Positions 1-7,853 of a stretch of 64,000 bases of DNA are shown one piece after another. This DNA is from an uncultured Clostridia bacterium. GTDB lineage: Bacteria; Bacillota; Clostridia; TANB77; CAG-508. The stretch's first letter is position 1. Each line of letters starts with the position of its first letter. A model generated the notes under the pieces. It saw only the letters and a program-made list of their open reading frames with translations. It ran no database searches and was not told the DNA's origin. The stretch is from assembly GCA_934122385.1 (NCBI GenBank), contig CAKOWP010000002.1, positions 9,578 through 73,577 of the forward strand, written 5' to 3'. The position numbers were made by a program, and so were the translations under genes.

Positions 1-133
1 ATTTATTATCTATTTCCGCTTCTTTATTGCTTTTTTTTACTGTGTTTTTTATTTCAGCTTCTTTACTGCCTTTTTCAACTTTATTTTTTATTTCATTTTC
101 TTTCATAATATATTTTTCACTCATTTCATTCAT
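1..133 (-). CDS. Partial hypothetical protein, N-terminal end only
   Basis: An open frame starts at an ATG at 131-133 and runs off the left edge of the window. The visible 44 codons are Lys/Glu-rich with a repeated pattern (EIKNKVEKGSKEAEIKN, then a similar KNTVKKSNKEAEI), suggesting a charged helix or coiled coil. The only ribosome-site candidate (AAAGGA) is about 17 nt upstream, which is far. It could be a real gene whose body lies outside the window or low-complexity noise. No function can be assigned. Confidence 0.3.
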   Translation of the reverse strand, partial: MNEMSEKYIMKENEIKNKVEKGSKEAEIKNTVKKSNKEAEIDNK

Positions 134-148
134 AATTATATATTTTCA

Positions 149-198
149 TGTCCTTTTTGGAACCGATGTCTCAAACAGAACCGTCCCCAATAAGACAT
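149..198 (-). repeat. Solo GGGGACGGTTCT-core palindromic repeat (family A)
   Basis: Read on the minus strand it has the layout GTCTT..GGGGACGGTTCTG..GAGACAT followed by CGGTTCC. The same unit occurs at 49577-49627 and as the left half of the 133-bp elements at 53662 and 60034. Here it overlaps the 3' end of the peptidase gene and supplies its stop codon. Confidence 0.8.
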
Positions 199-1949
199 TT
201 TAGATCTTTTATCTTCTGATTATAAAATTCAATAGCATTCTTATATGTATCTTTGCTTTCTAAATCAACATTAACCATTTTAAGTAAATCAATTGATTTT
301 TTAGAGCATCCTTGTTTAAGCATTTCAATATACTTTTCAACAAAACCAGGTTCTTTATTCAATATTTTAGATGCAATAGCAATAGCTGAAGAAACTCCTG
401 TAGAATATTTATATACATAAAAATCGCTATAAAAATGAGGAATTCTAGCCCATTCATATTTGATTTGTTCATCAATAACAATATCATTTCCAAAGTATTT
501 TTGATTTAATTTATAATATATATCATTTAAATCATCAGCTGAAAGCATAACATTATTTTCAATTTTCTCATGAACAATTTTTTCAAATTCAGCAAACATA
601 GCTTGTCTAAAAAATGTAGCTCTTATATTTTCTAATAATTCATATAGTAGCTCTGCCTTTTTCTTATTATCCTTTTCATTTTTTATTTGATAATCACTTA
701 ATAATATTTCATTAACAGTTGATGCTACTTCTGCAACCATTATTGTATAATCAGCATTTATAACATTTTGTTCTCTATTTGAATAATATGAATGCATACT
801 ATGTCCTAATTCATGTGCTATAGTACTTACATCTCTTTTACTATTTACAAAGTTAGTTAACACATATGGATGTACTCCATATACTCCCATACTATATGCT
901 CCACCTCTTTTATTTGGCTTTGCATATACATCTATCCATCTATTATCAAAAGCTTCTTTTAGCTTGTTTGTATATTCTTCTCCTAATATTTGTAATGCAT
1001 TTAATACTTCTTGTTTTGCATCTTCAAATATTATTTCGTCTTTTCCCTGTTCACATGGATTTACATATAAATCATACATATGCATTTCATCTAAATTAAG
1101 CATTTTCTTTTTTAATTTTATGAATTCATAATTTACTTTCATATCTCCATTAACCGCTTCTATTAAGCTTTCATATACTTTAAGACTTGCATCATCATGT
1201 TCAACAGCTTCCTCTAAACTTGAATTGTACTTTCTTAACTTTGCAGTTGTAGCTTTTGCTTTTACATTTGAAATATACATTTCTGTAATTGTATTTATAA
1301 ACTCACTGTATTTTTTGTACATTAAGTCAAAAGCTTGTTTTCTTACATTTCTATCTTTATTTTTTAGGAATAATGTATATGTACTATCTGTCATTTCTAC
1401 TTCTTTACCATTTTCATCTATTAAAGTACCAAATTTAAACTCTGCATTTGTTAGTGTATCAAATGTATTTTCTGGAGCTGATATTATTTCTGAAAAGTTA
1501 GCAAGTATATTTTCCTCTTCTTTACTTAGTACATGTTTTTTCTCATTAAGTATATCCTTGATATCTCTTTCATATCCTTTTAATCTTTCTTCTTTGATAT
1601 ACTCTTTTATTGTGTTTTCATCTGCATATGTTATTTCTGGTGTCATAAATGATGTTGCAACACTAAATTCTGTTCCTAATGTTTCAACTTCCTTAAATAT
1701 TTTTATACCTTCTTGGTTTGACATATCTAAATGATATTTTAGCATTCCATATGCATATACTTTTTCAAATTTTTCTAGTGCTTGTTCATATAGTTTATAA
1801 CAATTATATAAATTATCTGATGTGTTACATAGTACCCCTTGATATTCTTTTATTTTTTCTAAAATACTTATTATCTCGTTTTTTTCTTTTTTGAATTGTT
1901 CTTCGTTTTCGAAGATATCTTGTAAGTTCCAGTTGTATTTTTCTTCCAT
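171..1949 (-). CDS. pepF: Oligoendopeptidase F, M3B family zinc metallopeptidase
   Basis: A cytoplasmic zinc endopeptidase that cleaves short oligopeptides. The M3 signature HELGHSMHS lies near residue 380, with the third zinc ligand expected in the following VAEVASTVNE segment. The length (about 592 aa) fits the PepF family (about 600 aa). A start codon exists at 1958, but AAAGGA sits directly against it; the ATG at 1949 is 8 nt from that site and is preferred. The last codons (CLIGDGSV, then TGA) are encoded by a family A repeat, so the natural C-terminus has probably been replaced by a few repeat-derived residues. There is no signal peptide. It appears to be monocistronic. Confidence 0.93.
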   Translation of the reverse strand: MEEKYNWNLQDIFENEEQFKKEKNEIISILEKIKEYQGVLCNTSDNLYNCYKLYEQALEKFEKVYAYGMLKYHLDMSNQEGIKIFKEVETLGTEFSVATSFMTPEITYADENTIKEYIKEERLKGYERDIKDILNEKKHVLSKEEENILANFSEIISAPENTFDTLTNAEFKFGTLIDENGKEVEMTDSTYTLFLKNKDRNVRKQAFDLMYKKYSEFINTITEMYISNVKAKATTAKLRKYNSSLEEAVEHDDASLKVYESLIEAVNGDMKVNYEFIKLKKKMLNLDEMHMYDLYVNPCEQGKDEIIFEDAKQEVLNALQILGEEYTNKLKEAFDNRWIDVYAKPNKRGGAYSMGVYGVHPYVLTNFVNSKRDVSTIAHELGHSMHSYYSNREQNVINADYTIMVAEVASTVNEILLSDYQIKNEKDNKKKAELLYELLENIRATFFRQAMFAEFEKIVHEKIENNVMLSADDLNDIYYKLNQKYFGNDIVIDEQIKYEWARIPHFYSDFYVYKYSTGVSSAIAIASKILNKEPGFVEKYIEMLKQGCSKKSIDLLKMVNVDLESKDTYKNAIEFYNQKIKDLKCLIGDGSV

Positions 1950-2027
1950 TTTTATCATCCTTTCTTTTGCATTTTATGTTTAAATTGTATCACATTATTA
2001 ATTTGTTTGCTAGATTTATTTTATAAA

Positions 2028-2510
2028 TTATTCTTTTCCTTCTAATAAAACATTTCTCATTTTTATTATGTTATAAAAAGGTATACTGAATCCCTGTTCC
2101 GCTAATCCAACTACCCTAAGAGATGTGACAATAACATTCTTTTGTTCTTTAGTAGGTATTTTTACATCCATATTTGAATTCATATATTTATTTTCTATAT
2201 ATTTTTCTGTAGTAGGAAATATATTTTGAATTAAGAATACCGCTTTTTTTCCTAAAACTTCACCAAAAACAAAATTATATACCGGATTTTTAGGATATTT
2301 TTGTTTTTTATTTTCATATATCTTTTTATACTTTTCATACTTTGTAGAAATTGGAACAAACCATATTATTTCTTTATATTTTCTATCTTTAAAACAAAAA
2401 TAGCAAGGTCTTTTATTTCCATTTTCTTTGTTTACCATTAAACCATATTCTTTAAAAACATCAAAAAATTCATCCTTTATAAAATAAAATTTTCCATCTT
2501 CTATTACCAT
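2028..2510 (-). CDS. cptN: Type III toxin-antitoxin endoribonuclease toxin, CptN/ToxN/AbiQ-like
   Basis: A 160-aa basic protein without signal peptide or membrane segment. It has a KFYFIK start, a KRPCYFCF motif near residue 35, and WFVPISTKYEKYKK near residue 50, which matches the position of the catalytic PxTS/PIS segment of ToxN/AbiQ RNases. AVFLIQNIFPTTEKYI follows. Length is close to ToxN and AbiQ (about 170 aa) and CptN. In this family the toxin cuts RNA in adenine-rich sites and is held inactive by a pseudoknotted repeat RNA encoded just upstream. Exactly that arrangement is present: promoter, two 48-nt repeats, a hairpin terminator, then AGGAGG and this ATG. The family call is from recognition of the sequence plus the context; the subfamily (CptN versus TenpN) is less certain. 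Confidence 0.82.
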   Translation of the reverse strand: MVIEDGKFYFIKDEFFDVFKEYGLMVNKENGNKRPCYFCFKDRKYKEIIWFVPISTKYEKYKKIYENKKQKYPKNPVYNFVFGEVLGKKAVFLIQNIFPTTEKYIENKYMNSNMDVKIPTKEQKNVIVTSLRVVGLAEQGFSIPFYNIIKMRNVLLEGKE

Positions 2511-2530
2511 AATATTTTGTCTCCTCCTAT

Positions 2531-2560
2531 AAAAATATGGGATCTATGATTATAGACCCC
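2531..2560 (-). terminator. Hairpin terminator between antitoxin RNA and toxin gene
   Basis: On the minus strand GGGG-TCTAT / ATAGA-CCC pair around a 4-nt loop (one bulged base) and are followed by a T-rich run (ATATTTTTAT). In type III systems such a leaky terminator sets the excess of antitoxin RNA over toxin mRNA. Confidence 0.75.
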
Positions 2561-2712
2561 ACATTTAACTATAATTAACATTTTTTCACCTGCACATTTA
2601 TATCTCGCAAGCAGGGTTGCGGCTCACATTTTCTCACCTATAAATTTATATTTCGCAAATAGGGTTGCGGTTAACATTTTAATTATAGCAGATATTAAAT
2701 ATCTACTACTAG
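2535..2712 (-). ncRNA. Type III antitoxin RNA (CptI/ToxI-like) with two pseudoknot repeats
   Basis: The predicted transcript starts about 7 nt after the -10 box and ends at the terminator before the toxin. It contains two complete 48-nt repeats (2633-2680 and 2585-2632, minus strand) and the first bases of a third. Each has a hairpin CGCAA/TTGCG whose loop (CCTAT in repeat 1, CCTGC in repeat 2) is exactly complementary to a downstream stretch (ATAGG, GCAGG). The two bases that differ between repeats change together on both sides, which is direct covariation support for an H-type pseudoknot as in known type III antitoxins. Confidence 0.85.
2585..2680 (-). repeat. Two tandem 48-bp repeats of the antitoxin RNA
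   Basis: Each copy begins AAAATGT and ends GGTGA(G/A). The core CCGCAACCCT is identical, while the bases involved in the pseudoknot covary. A truncated third copy (AAAATGTT) follows directly. The copy number of about two matches CptIN loci rather than the 5.5 copies of ToxIN of Pectobacterium. Confidence 0.9.
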
Positions 2713-2719
2713 TATATTC

Positions 2720-2749
2720 ATTATAACCTTTTTTATTTCAAAATGTCAA
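2720..2749 (-). promoter_or_regulatory. Consensus sigma-A promoter of the type III TA locus
   Basis: Minus strand TTGACA (2744-2749), 18-bp spacer, TATAAT (2720-2725). Both hexamers are perfect, giving a very strong promoter as expected for an antitoxin RNA. Confidence 0.88.
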
Positions 2750-2848
2750 TAGTTTTTCAGAAAAAATAATAAAATTTTACCTAAAGCGTCCATTTGTGTT
2801 TTTTATTATCTATTTAAAATATTAATTTTATAATTTTTAAATTATCAC

Positions 2849-2877
2849 AACAAAATAAATTCTAATTTCATATAATA
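2849..2877 (+). promoter_or_regulatory. Sigma-K-like promoter of dpaB
   Basis: AACA at 2849-2852, 16-bp spacer, CATATAATA at 2869-2877. This matches the sigma-K pattern (mACm, 16-17 bp, CATAnnnTA), which fits a mother-cell gene for spore dipicolinate. The same region also holds TATAAT, so a sigma-A reading cannot be excluded. Confidence 0.45.
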
Positions 2878-2911
2878 TATAAATGTCGAATGAAAGGAGG
2901 TTTTGTAAATT

Positions 2912-3490
2912 TTGGAATTAGAACATAAAAAAATAGGATTTGTTTTAACAGGTTCATTCTGTACTTTTAGTAAAACAATTCCTAAAATAAAAGAATTAGT
3001 TAAAATGGGTGCTGAGGTTATTCCAATTATGTCTTATAATGCTTATAACTTAGATACTAAATTTGGAAAAGCCGAAGATTTTATAAATGAAATTGAAGAA
3101 ATTACAAACAAAAAGATTATTCATACTATACAAGAAGCGGAACCAATTGGACCTAAACACTTAACTGATATTATGGTAGTTGCTCCTTGTTCTGGCAATA
3201 CAATGTCTAAACTTGCAAATGATATTATTGATACTCCTGCTACTATGGCTGTTAAATCTCATTTAAGAAATAATTTACCTGTTGTTATTGCCGCTTCTAC
3301 TAATAATGCTTTAAGTGGTAATGCTTCTAATATTGGTACTTTACTTAATAGGAAAAATTATTATTTCGTTCCTTTTAGACAAGATAATCCTATTACTAAG
3401 CCACGTTCTGTTGTTTTTGATTTTGATTATCTTATAAAAACTATTGAGGCTGCTTTGGATGGAAAACAGATTCAGCCTATACTACTATAA
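2912..3490 (+). CDS. dpaB: Dipicolinate synthase subunit B (flavoprotein-type)
   Basis: This subunit helps make dipicolinic acid from dihydroxytetrahydrodipicolinate in the mother cell during sporulation; the product loads the spore core. The 192 aa form a flavoprotein-like Rossmann fold: KIGFVLTGSFCTFSK at the N-terminus, IMVVAPCSGNTMSKLANDI near residue 90, TPATMAVKSHLRNN, and AASTNNALSGNASNIG. The start codon is TTG, chosen because AAAGGAGG ends 11 nt before it. It is monocistronic: no dpaA partner lies beside it, unlike in Bacillus where the two subunit genes are adjacent. A terminator follows directly. Confidence 0.93.
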   Translation: MELEHKKIGFVLTGSFCTFSKTIPKIKELVKMGAEVIPIMSYNAYNLDTKFGKAEDFINEIEEITNKKIIHTIQEAEPIGPKHLTDIMVVAPCSGNTMSKLANDIIDTPATMAVKSHLRNNLPVVIAASTNNALSGNASNIGTLLNRKNYYFVPFRQDNPITKPRSVVFDFDYLIKTIEAALDGKQIQPILL

Positions 3491-3525
3491 AAGCACATCT
3501 ATTTATAGATGTGCTCTTTTATTTA
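3491..3525 (+). terminator. Bidirectional terminator after dpaB
   Basis: AGCACATCTA / TAGATGTGCT form a perfect stem around TTTA at 3491-3515, followed by a T-rich tail. The flanking A and T runs let it serve the convergent gene as well. Confidence 0.85.
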
Positions 3526-5470
3526 ATCTTTGCCTAATATATATGGATCTGTCTCTGTTCCAGAGCCACCTGCTATATATACTCCATCATTCATTGTAAC
3601 AACTGGACGGATGCCCAAACAATCATTCTTTTCATAGTCAATACTACCTTCTTTAGTCACACAATGCTCACCGTGGTTGCCAGCTAGAACCACTTGGGTC
3701 AGCAAGCCAATAATATGTCCCTATGTTTCTTATCCTCTTATCAGTTATTTTTCTTGCTTCAGTAGCATCCATTATGTGTATATCACTTATATATCCTTTT
3801 TTATCTAAATTTTTATCTTTATAGATACTCCAATCTCTTGGTTGGTATGTACTATAACCTGTATATCTCTTTCCACTTGATAATATATATGTTACTCTTC
3901 TATTGTCCCAATCTTTTGTAAAATAATATACAAAATTCTCTGGACTTCCTGCATGTGTTATTTTTGTTACATATGTTTTTCCATTTTCTTCTTTACTTTC
4001 TAATATTTGCCATCCTGAATATTTTGGTGTTCCATATCCGCTTTGTGGTGTTACACTTTGGTTTCTACTTGTGATTATATTTCCACTTGCTATATCACTC
4101 GCATTTGTTGTATCTCCTTCATATGTAAATCCTCCAAATGTAAAGTTTAGTCCTGCTGTATTACTTGCTGTCTTTGATTTATTTATATTATATAAACTCT
4201 TACTTTGCAATGCTTGTATTTCTTCTCGTGTCCAGTTTCCTGCATCATATTGCACAAATGCACCTTGTATAAAATATTGATTTACTGTTATTTCCTTATC
4301 TTCACTTATTGTCTTGCCGTTATATGTTCCGCTTACTTTAAATGTATAATTTCCATTTGTCGTTACTTGATATGGTACTTCCTTTGAATTATCTATTTTT
4401 AAAACAACTTTGCAACTGTTTCCTTCTAACGTTGCTATTATATTTATATACAATGGAGTGCCTCTTTCTATTGTATTTGCTTTTTCTGAATTTGTAGCAG
4501 TTGAGCTGTTACTTTTGCCTACTGCTATAGCTGTATATTGTATTTCTAATTTTTTTGTTGTTACCGTTATATTTATATCTCCTGTAACTTTTTCTATTTT
4601 AATTTTTCCTGTATTAATATCAACCACATTATTTCCAGATGTAGTTACTGTTTGGCCTCCCATTGTAACAGTTAATCCTGTTATTGCATAATTTCCTTCT
4701 GTTGATACTGTTGCCTCATATGTTTTGTTATATGCTGCTTTTGTTACATTATTATCTATTACTGCATTTTCTGCTAATGTTTTTGTTACATTATAATAAT
4801 AATCATCTATTTTTATAATTTTTTCTGTTTTATTTCCGTCTCCTGTTGTTATAACAAATTTATATTCTTTTCCAAGCTCTACTATATAATCAATTCCTAC
4901 TGGATCTTTTCTGCTTTGCATTATTAGTGACTTTTCACTTGGATCTGGGTAATCTACCTGATTTATTCCATTAACCTTATCTGTTATTTCTATCAGTATC
5001 TGTACTTTTCCATTTTCTATTTTTTTAGTTTTATATTCAAATTCTAATGTACTTACATTATATTCTGTTTTGCTTATTTCTAAGTTTTGATTAATTAAAA
5101 ACTTTCCTGTAACATCGCTTTTTTTCATTCTAACTAATTTTCCGTCTATCGATTCATCTTCTTTTATAGTTGGACTATAATCACTTGAAACTACTGTATT
5201 TATCCAGTCTTGTGTTACATCATCTAAACTCGCATTTTCTTTTTTGTCTAATTGCAATTCATTTAATGCTAGTGTTAATTGTTCCTGCATTTCTGATTGC
5301 ACATGTGCTTTTTTTGCTTGCTTTACTCTCGCAAATAAACCATTTTCTCCACCTAATGTTGCTATTGCTATTCCTGATAATATTAATAAAATAACAATAG
5401 TTACTACTAACGATACCAATGTTATTCCAACATCAGCTTTTCGATTTTTTATTGCGTAACTTTTTTTCAT
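3523..5470 (-). pseudogene. Frameshifted prepilin-like surface protein with Ig-like and DUF6273-like C-terminal regions
   Basis: A type IV prepilin-like N-terminus (GITLVSLVVTIVILL, about 15-45 residues in) is followed by a helix, repeated Thr/Lys-rich Ig-like segments, and a C-terminal region with the YYWLADPSGSS motif. That frame ends at 3668. The expected rest of the domain (CLGIRPVV, then GSGTETDPYIL) continues in the +1 frame from about 3705 to 3523, so one extra base (or two missing) near 3670-3700 separates them. It may be a genuine mutation or a base-call error. ATG 5470 is preferred; it has AGGAG 7-8 nt upstream. Pre-pilin-like proteins of this type are surface-exposed; the function is unknown. 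It faces an XRE regulator across three operators. Confidence 0.75.
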
Positions 5471-5502
5471 TTGTTTTCTCCTTTTTTTCATTTGTTTTCT
5501 CC
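5461..5502 (-). repeat. Perfect 21-bp tandem duplication containing RBS and start codon
   Basis: The 21-bp unit (TTTTTTTCATTTG plus TTTTCTCC on the plus strand) occurs twice head to tail at 5461-5481 and 5482-5502. On the minus strand each copy holds AAAGGAGAAAACAA-ATG, so the prepilin-like gene has two in-frame ribosome sites and two start codons, giving proteins differing by 7 residues (MKKRRKQ). Confidence 0.9.
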
Positions 5503-5515
5503 TTTTTTTATTTTT

Positions 5516-5583
5516 ATACTCCAAATGGAGTATAAAAGAATAATACACCATATGGGGTAAAAAGTCAACACCAAATGGAGTAT
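5516..5583. promoter_or_regulatory. Three 18-bp palindromic operators between the prepilin-like gene and the XRE regulator
   Basis: Operator 1 at 5516-5533 is a perfect palindrome (ATACTCCA-AA-TGGAGTAT). Operators 2 (5543-5560) and 3 (5566-5583) match the same pattern with a few changes (tACaCCA-ta-TGGgGTA, caACaCCA-aa-TGGAGTAT). The centres are 27 and 23 bp apart, about two helical turns or slightly more, so a repressor could load cooperatively. Arrays like this are typical of Cro/CI-type autoregulation in divergent gene pairs. Confidence 0.78.
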
Positions 5584-5612
5584 TTTATATAATAATGTAA
5601 GGAGTGAGAAAA

Positions 5613-5831
5613 ATGTTGAGATTAAAGGATTTAAGAGAAGATTATGAACTAACACAAGCTGAATGTGCCAAAATTGGTTATATATCTAAAAATTCATACA
5701 TTAGATATGAAAAAGAAGAAAGAATCATACCATTAGATACCCTAATTTACTATGCAAAATATTATAATACTTCATTAGATTATTTAGCAGGACTAACAAA
5801 CATATCAAAACCATATCAAAGAAAAAAGTAA
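5613..5831 (+). CDS. Small XRE-family (Cro/CI-type) DNA-binding regulator
   Basis: A 72-aa single-domain helix-turn-helix protein: LKDLREDYELTQAECAKIGYISKNSYIRYEKEERIIP is the HTH core, then the common LDTLIYYAKYYNTSLDYLAGLT ending. A GTG at 5604 overlaps the AAGGAG ribosome site, so ATG 5613 with 8-nt spacing is the start. It most likely binds the three palindromes just upstream, repressing itself and the divergent prepilin-like gene. A terminator follows the stop codon. Confidence 0.88.
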   Translation: MLRLKDLREDYELTQAECAKIGYISKNSYIRYEKEERIIPLDTLIYYAKYYNTSLDYLAGLTNISKPYQRKK

Positions 5832-5838
5832 AAAAATA

Positions 5839-5880
5839 GAAACACGAATTTCTCTATTGAAAAATCGTGTTTTTATTTTT
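5839..5880 (+). terminator. Terminator of the XRE regulator gene
   Basis: GAAACACGA pairs with TCGTGTTT across a 16-nt loop and is followed by a T-rich run. Confidence 0.75.
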
Positions 5881-5904
5881 TTACTTTCGACAAAATACAA
5901 CAAA

Positions 5905-5942
5905 TTTGTGAGACAAATTCAGACTGTCCCTACTGTCCCAAA
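5905..5942 (-). repeat. GGGACAGT-containing palindromic repeat remnant
   Basis: Minus strand GGGACAGTAGGGACAGTC followed by AATTTGTCTCACAAATT (stem AATTTGT/ACAAATT). It resembles the other GGGAC-core repeats in this window and overlaps the 3' end of the acyl-CoA synthetase gene, whose last codons (GGA CAG TAG) lie inside it. Membership of the same family is uncertain. Confidence 0.45.
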
Positions 5943-7648
5943 ATTTCTTTTAATTCTTCATTTCTTTTAACCTTCTTAGTAGTAGTCTTAATAAGTTCCT
6001 TATCAGTCAAAATCATATTCATAATATGTTTATATCTAGGAACGGTAGTATTAACCTCATTCTTAATTTTATTCCAAATAATATCTCTAATCTCATCAAA
6101 AGAAATATCACCATATTTTTGTTTTACTTCATCTTTATTATAAACAACCTTAACAGAAAGTTTAACATCATTTTTATCAACTTCGTCAGGCATTCCAAAT
6201 ACCATACATTCTTCTATTAAATCAATTCTGTTAACCAAAGTTTCAATTTCCTCTGGGAAGATTTTTTTACCATTTTTAAGAACTATCATATTCTTTTGTC
6301 TACCTGTTATAAAAATAAAGCCATCTTTATCAATATAACCTAAATCTCCAGTATAGAACCAACCATCTTTAAGTACTTTATTTGTTTCTTCTTCGTTTTC
6401 ATAGTAACCAAGCATTACATTAGGTCCTTTTGCACGTAGTTCACCTATCCCATTATCGTCTTTATTTACAACTTCAACAGTCACATTTTCCATTGGAACT
6501 CCTATTGAACCTGTTCTTGATTTGTACATATTTTCTGCTGCAATAACTGGTGATGTTTCTGTTAAACCATATCCTTGTGCTACATTTATTCCTAAATCTA
6601 TAAATCCTTTTTGTATTTTAGGGTCTAATGGTGCTCCACCTGAAATTACAAATCTCATTTTTCCGCCTAATTGGTCAATTAACTGTTTGAATAATTTTCT
6701 TCTAATATCTATATGGAATTTTAATAAGAAGTTACTAACTCTTATAGCATTTTTTATAAGTTTTGTTTTTCCCTGTTTATCAATTTCTTTTACCACTTTA
6801 TTGTAGATTGCTTCTACCAATAGTGGTACACCAACAAATACAGATACTTCATATTCTTTTAAGTTTTGTGCCACATATCTTAATCCATCTGGAAATGATG
6901 TCCTAGCACCACATGCTAACATAACGATTAGACATGTTGAACCAAATATATGGTGCATTGGTAAAAATGCTAAATTTGAGTCTGTGCTTCTAATGTCTTC
7001 AACTCTTTGCATTGCATATACATTTGATGCAATATTTTTTTGTGATAGCATTACAGCTTTTGATTTTGATGTTGTTCCAGATGTGAATAACAAAATATTC
7101 ATTGCATTTTCATCTATTTTTGCAGATATATATTCTTTGTTTCCTTCTTCTAGTAATTTTTGTCCTTCCTCTTTTAATGTATTTATATCATTATATCCTG
7201 CTAGTTTTGACATACAAATATATTCTTTTACATTTGTATTGTTTCTGTTTTTTATTTCTTCTATTTTTTCTATGTATTTTTCGTCAAAATATATTGCATC
7301 TGCTTTACTTCTCATTAATGAGCTTTCTAGTTCATCTATTTGTAAATCTTTGTCTAATGGAATTGATACTATTCCACCTAATAAACTTGTTAAGTGTCCT
7401 AGTGCCCATTCATATCTATTTCGCCCCAAAATGGCTATTCTTTTATTTTTAAATCCCATACTGTATAATTTAGTGCCTAAAGCATTTATTTGTTCTAAAA
7501 GCATTTTATAAGTTATATTTTCGTATGTTTTAGTTTTTCCTTCTTGGCGTTTTACTATAAATGCTATATTGTTTGCATATGTTTTGGCTGAGTTGTATAT
7601 TAGTTCTTTTATGTCCTTAACTTCTTGGACTATTTTTTCTTTTTTCAT
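5930..7648 (-). CDS. AMP-dependent acyl-CoA synthetase (long-chain fatty acid-CoA ligase-like)
   Basis: Adenylate-forming enzyme, 572 aa: it activates a carboxylic acid with ATP and transfers it to CoA. The P-loop motif LLFTSGTTSKSKAVMLSQ lies near residue 185, the A5-type YGLTETSPVI near 355, GWFYTGDLGYID near 430, and the C-terminal catalytic Lys is expected in TTTKKVKR near 560. No transmembrane segment is seen. The protein ends one residue after a repeat remnant begins. The chain-length specificity cannot be read from the sequence. A GAAAGGAAA site precedes the ATG. The region upstream to the divergent flippase (about 200 bp) contains a weak AATCTGT/ACAGATT hairpin and no gene. Confidence 0.9.
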   Translation of the reverse strand: MKKEKIVQEVKDIKELIYNSAKTYANNIAFIVKRQEGKTKTYENITYKMLLEQINALGTKLYSMGFKNKRIAILGRNRYEWALGHLTSLLGGIVSIPLDKDLQIDELESSLMRSKADAIYFDEKYIEKIEEIKNRNNTNVKEYICMSKLAGYNDINTLKEEGQKLLEEGNKEYISAKIDENAMNILLFTSGTTSKSKAVMLSQKNIASNVYAMQRVEDIRSTDSNLAFLPMHHIFGSTCLIVMLACGARTSFPDGLRYVAQNLKEYEVSVFVGVPLLVEAIYNKVVKEIDKQGKTKLIKNAIRVSNFLLKFHIDIRRKLFKQLIDQLGGKMRFVISGGAPLDPKIQKGFIDLGINVAQGYGLTETSPVIAAENMYKSRTGSIGVPMENVTVEVVNKDDNGIGELRAKGPNVMLGYYENEEETNKVLKDGWFYTGDLGYIDKDGFIFITGRQKNMIVLKNGKKIFPEEIETLVNRIDLIEECMVFGMPDEVDKNDVKLSVKVVYNKDEVKQKYGDISFDEIRDIIWNKIKNEVNTTVPRYKHIMNMILTDKELIKTTTKKVKRNEELKEILGQ

Positions 7649-7853
7649 TTTTATTTTCCTTTCTTAAAATACGAAATCTGTCAAAATTATTTTTAACAGA
7701 TTAGTCTAGTCTTGTTAGCAGTTGAATTAAATAACAATTGCTTTTACAATAATACACTATTTTTTAAAATTTGTCACTAGTCTTGGTGGTCAGTTGTTAC
7801 AGTTCAGTTATTATTTTTAAATTTCTGCATATTCATTAAAGAGGTGAATTTAT

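Noticed and set aside
866..1099. Plus-strand frame inside pepF and many similar antisense frames rich in Leu/Phe/Tyr
   Set aside because: These are shadows of AT-rich minus-strand genes, without ribosome sites and overlapping conserved enzymes.
2585..2680. Tandem repeats near 2,600 considered as a small CRISPR array
   Set aside because: There are no unique spacers: the copies are directly adjacent with a 48-bp period, and the variation is in covarying pseudoknot bases. No cas genes are nearby.
7649..7853. Repeated CTAGTC-like and CAGTTG words between the acyl-CoA synthetase and the flippase
   Set aside because: Short, irregular and without clear symmetry; not enough to call operators.
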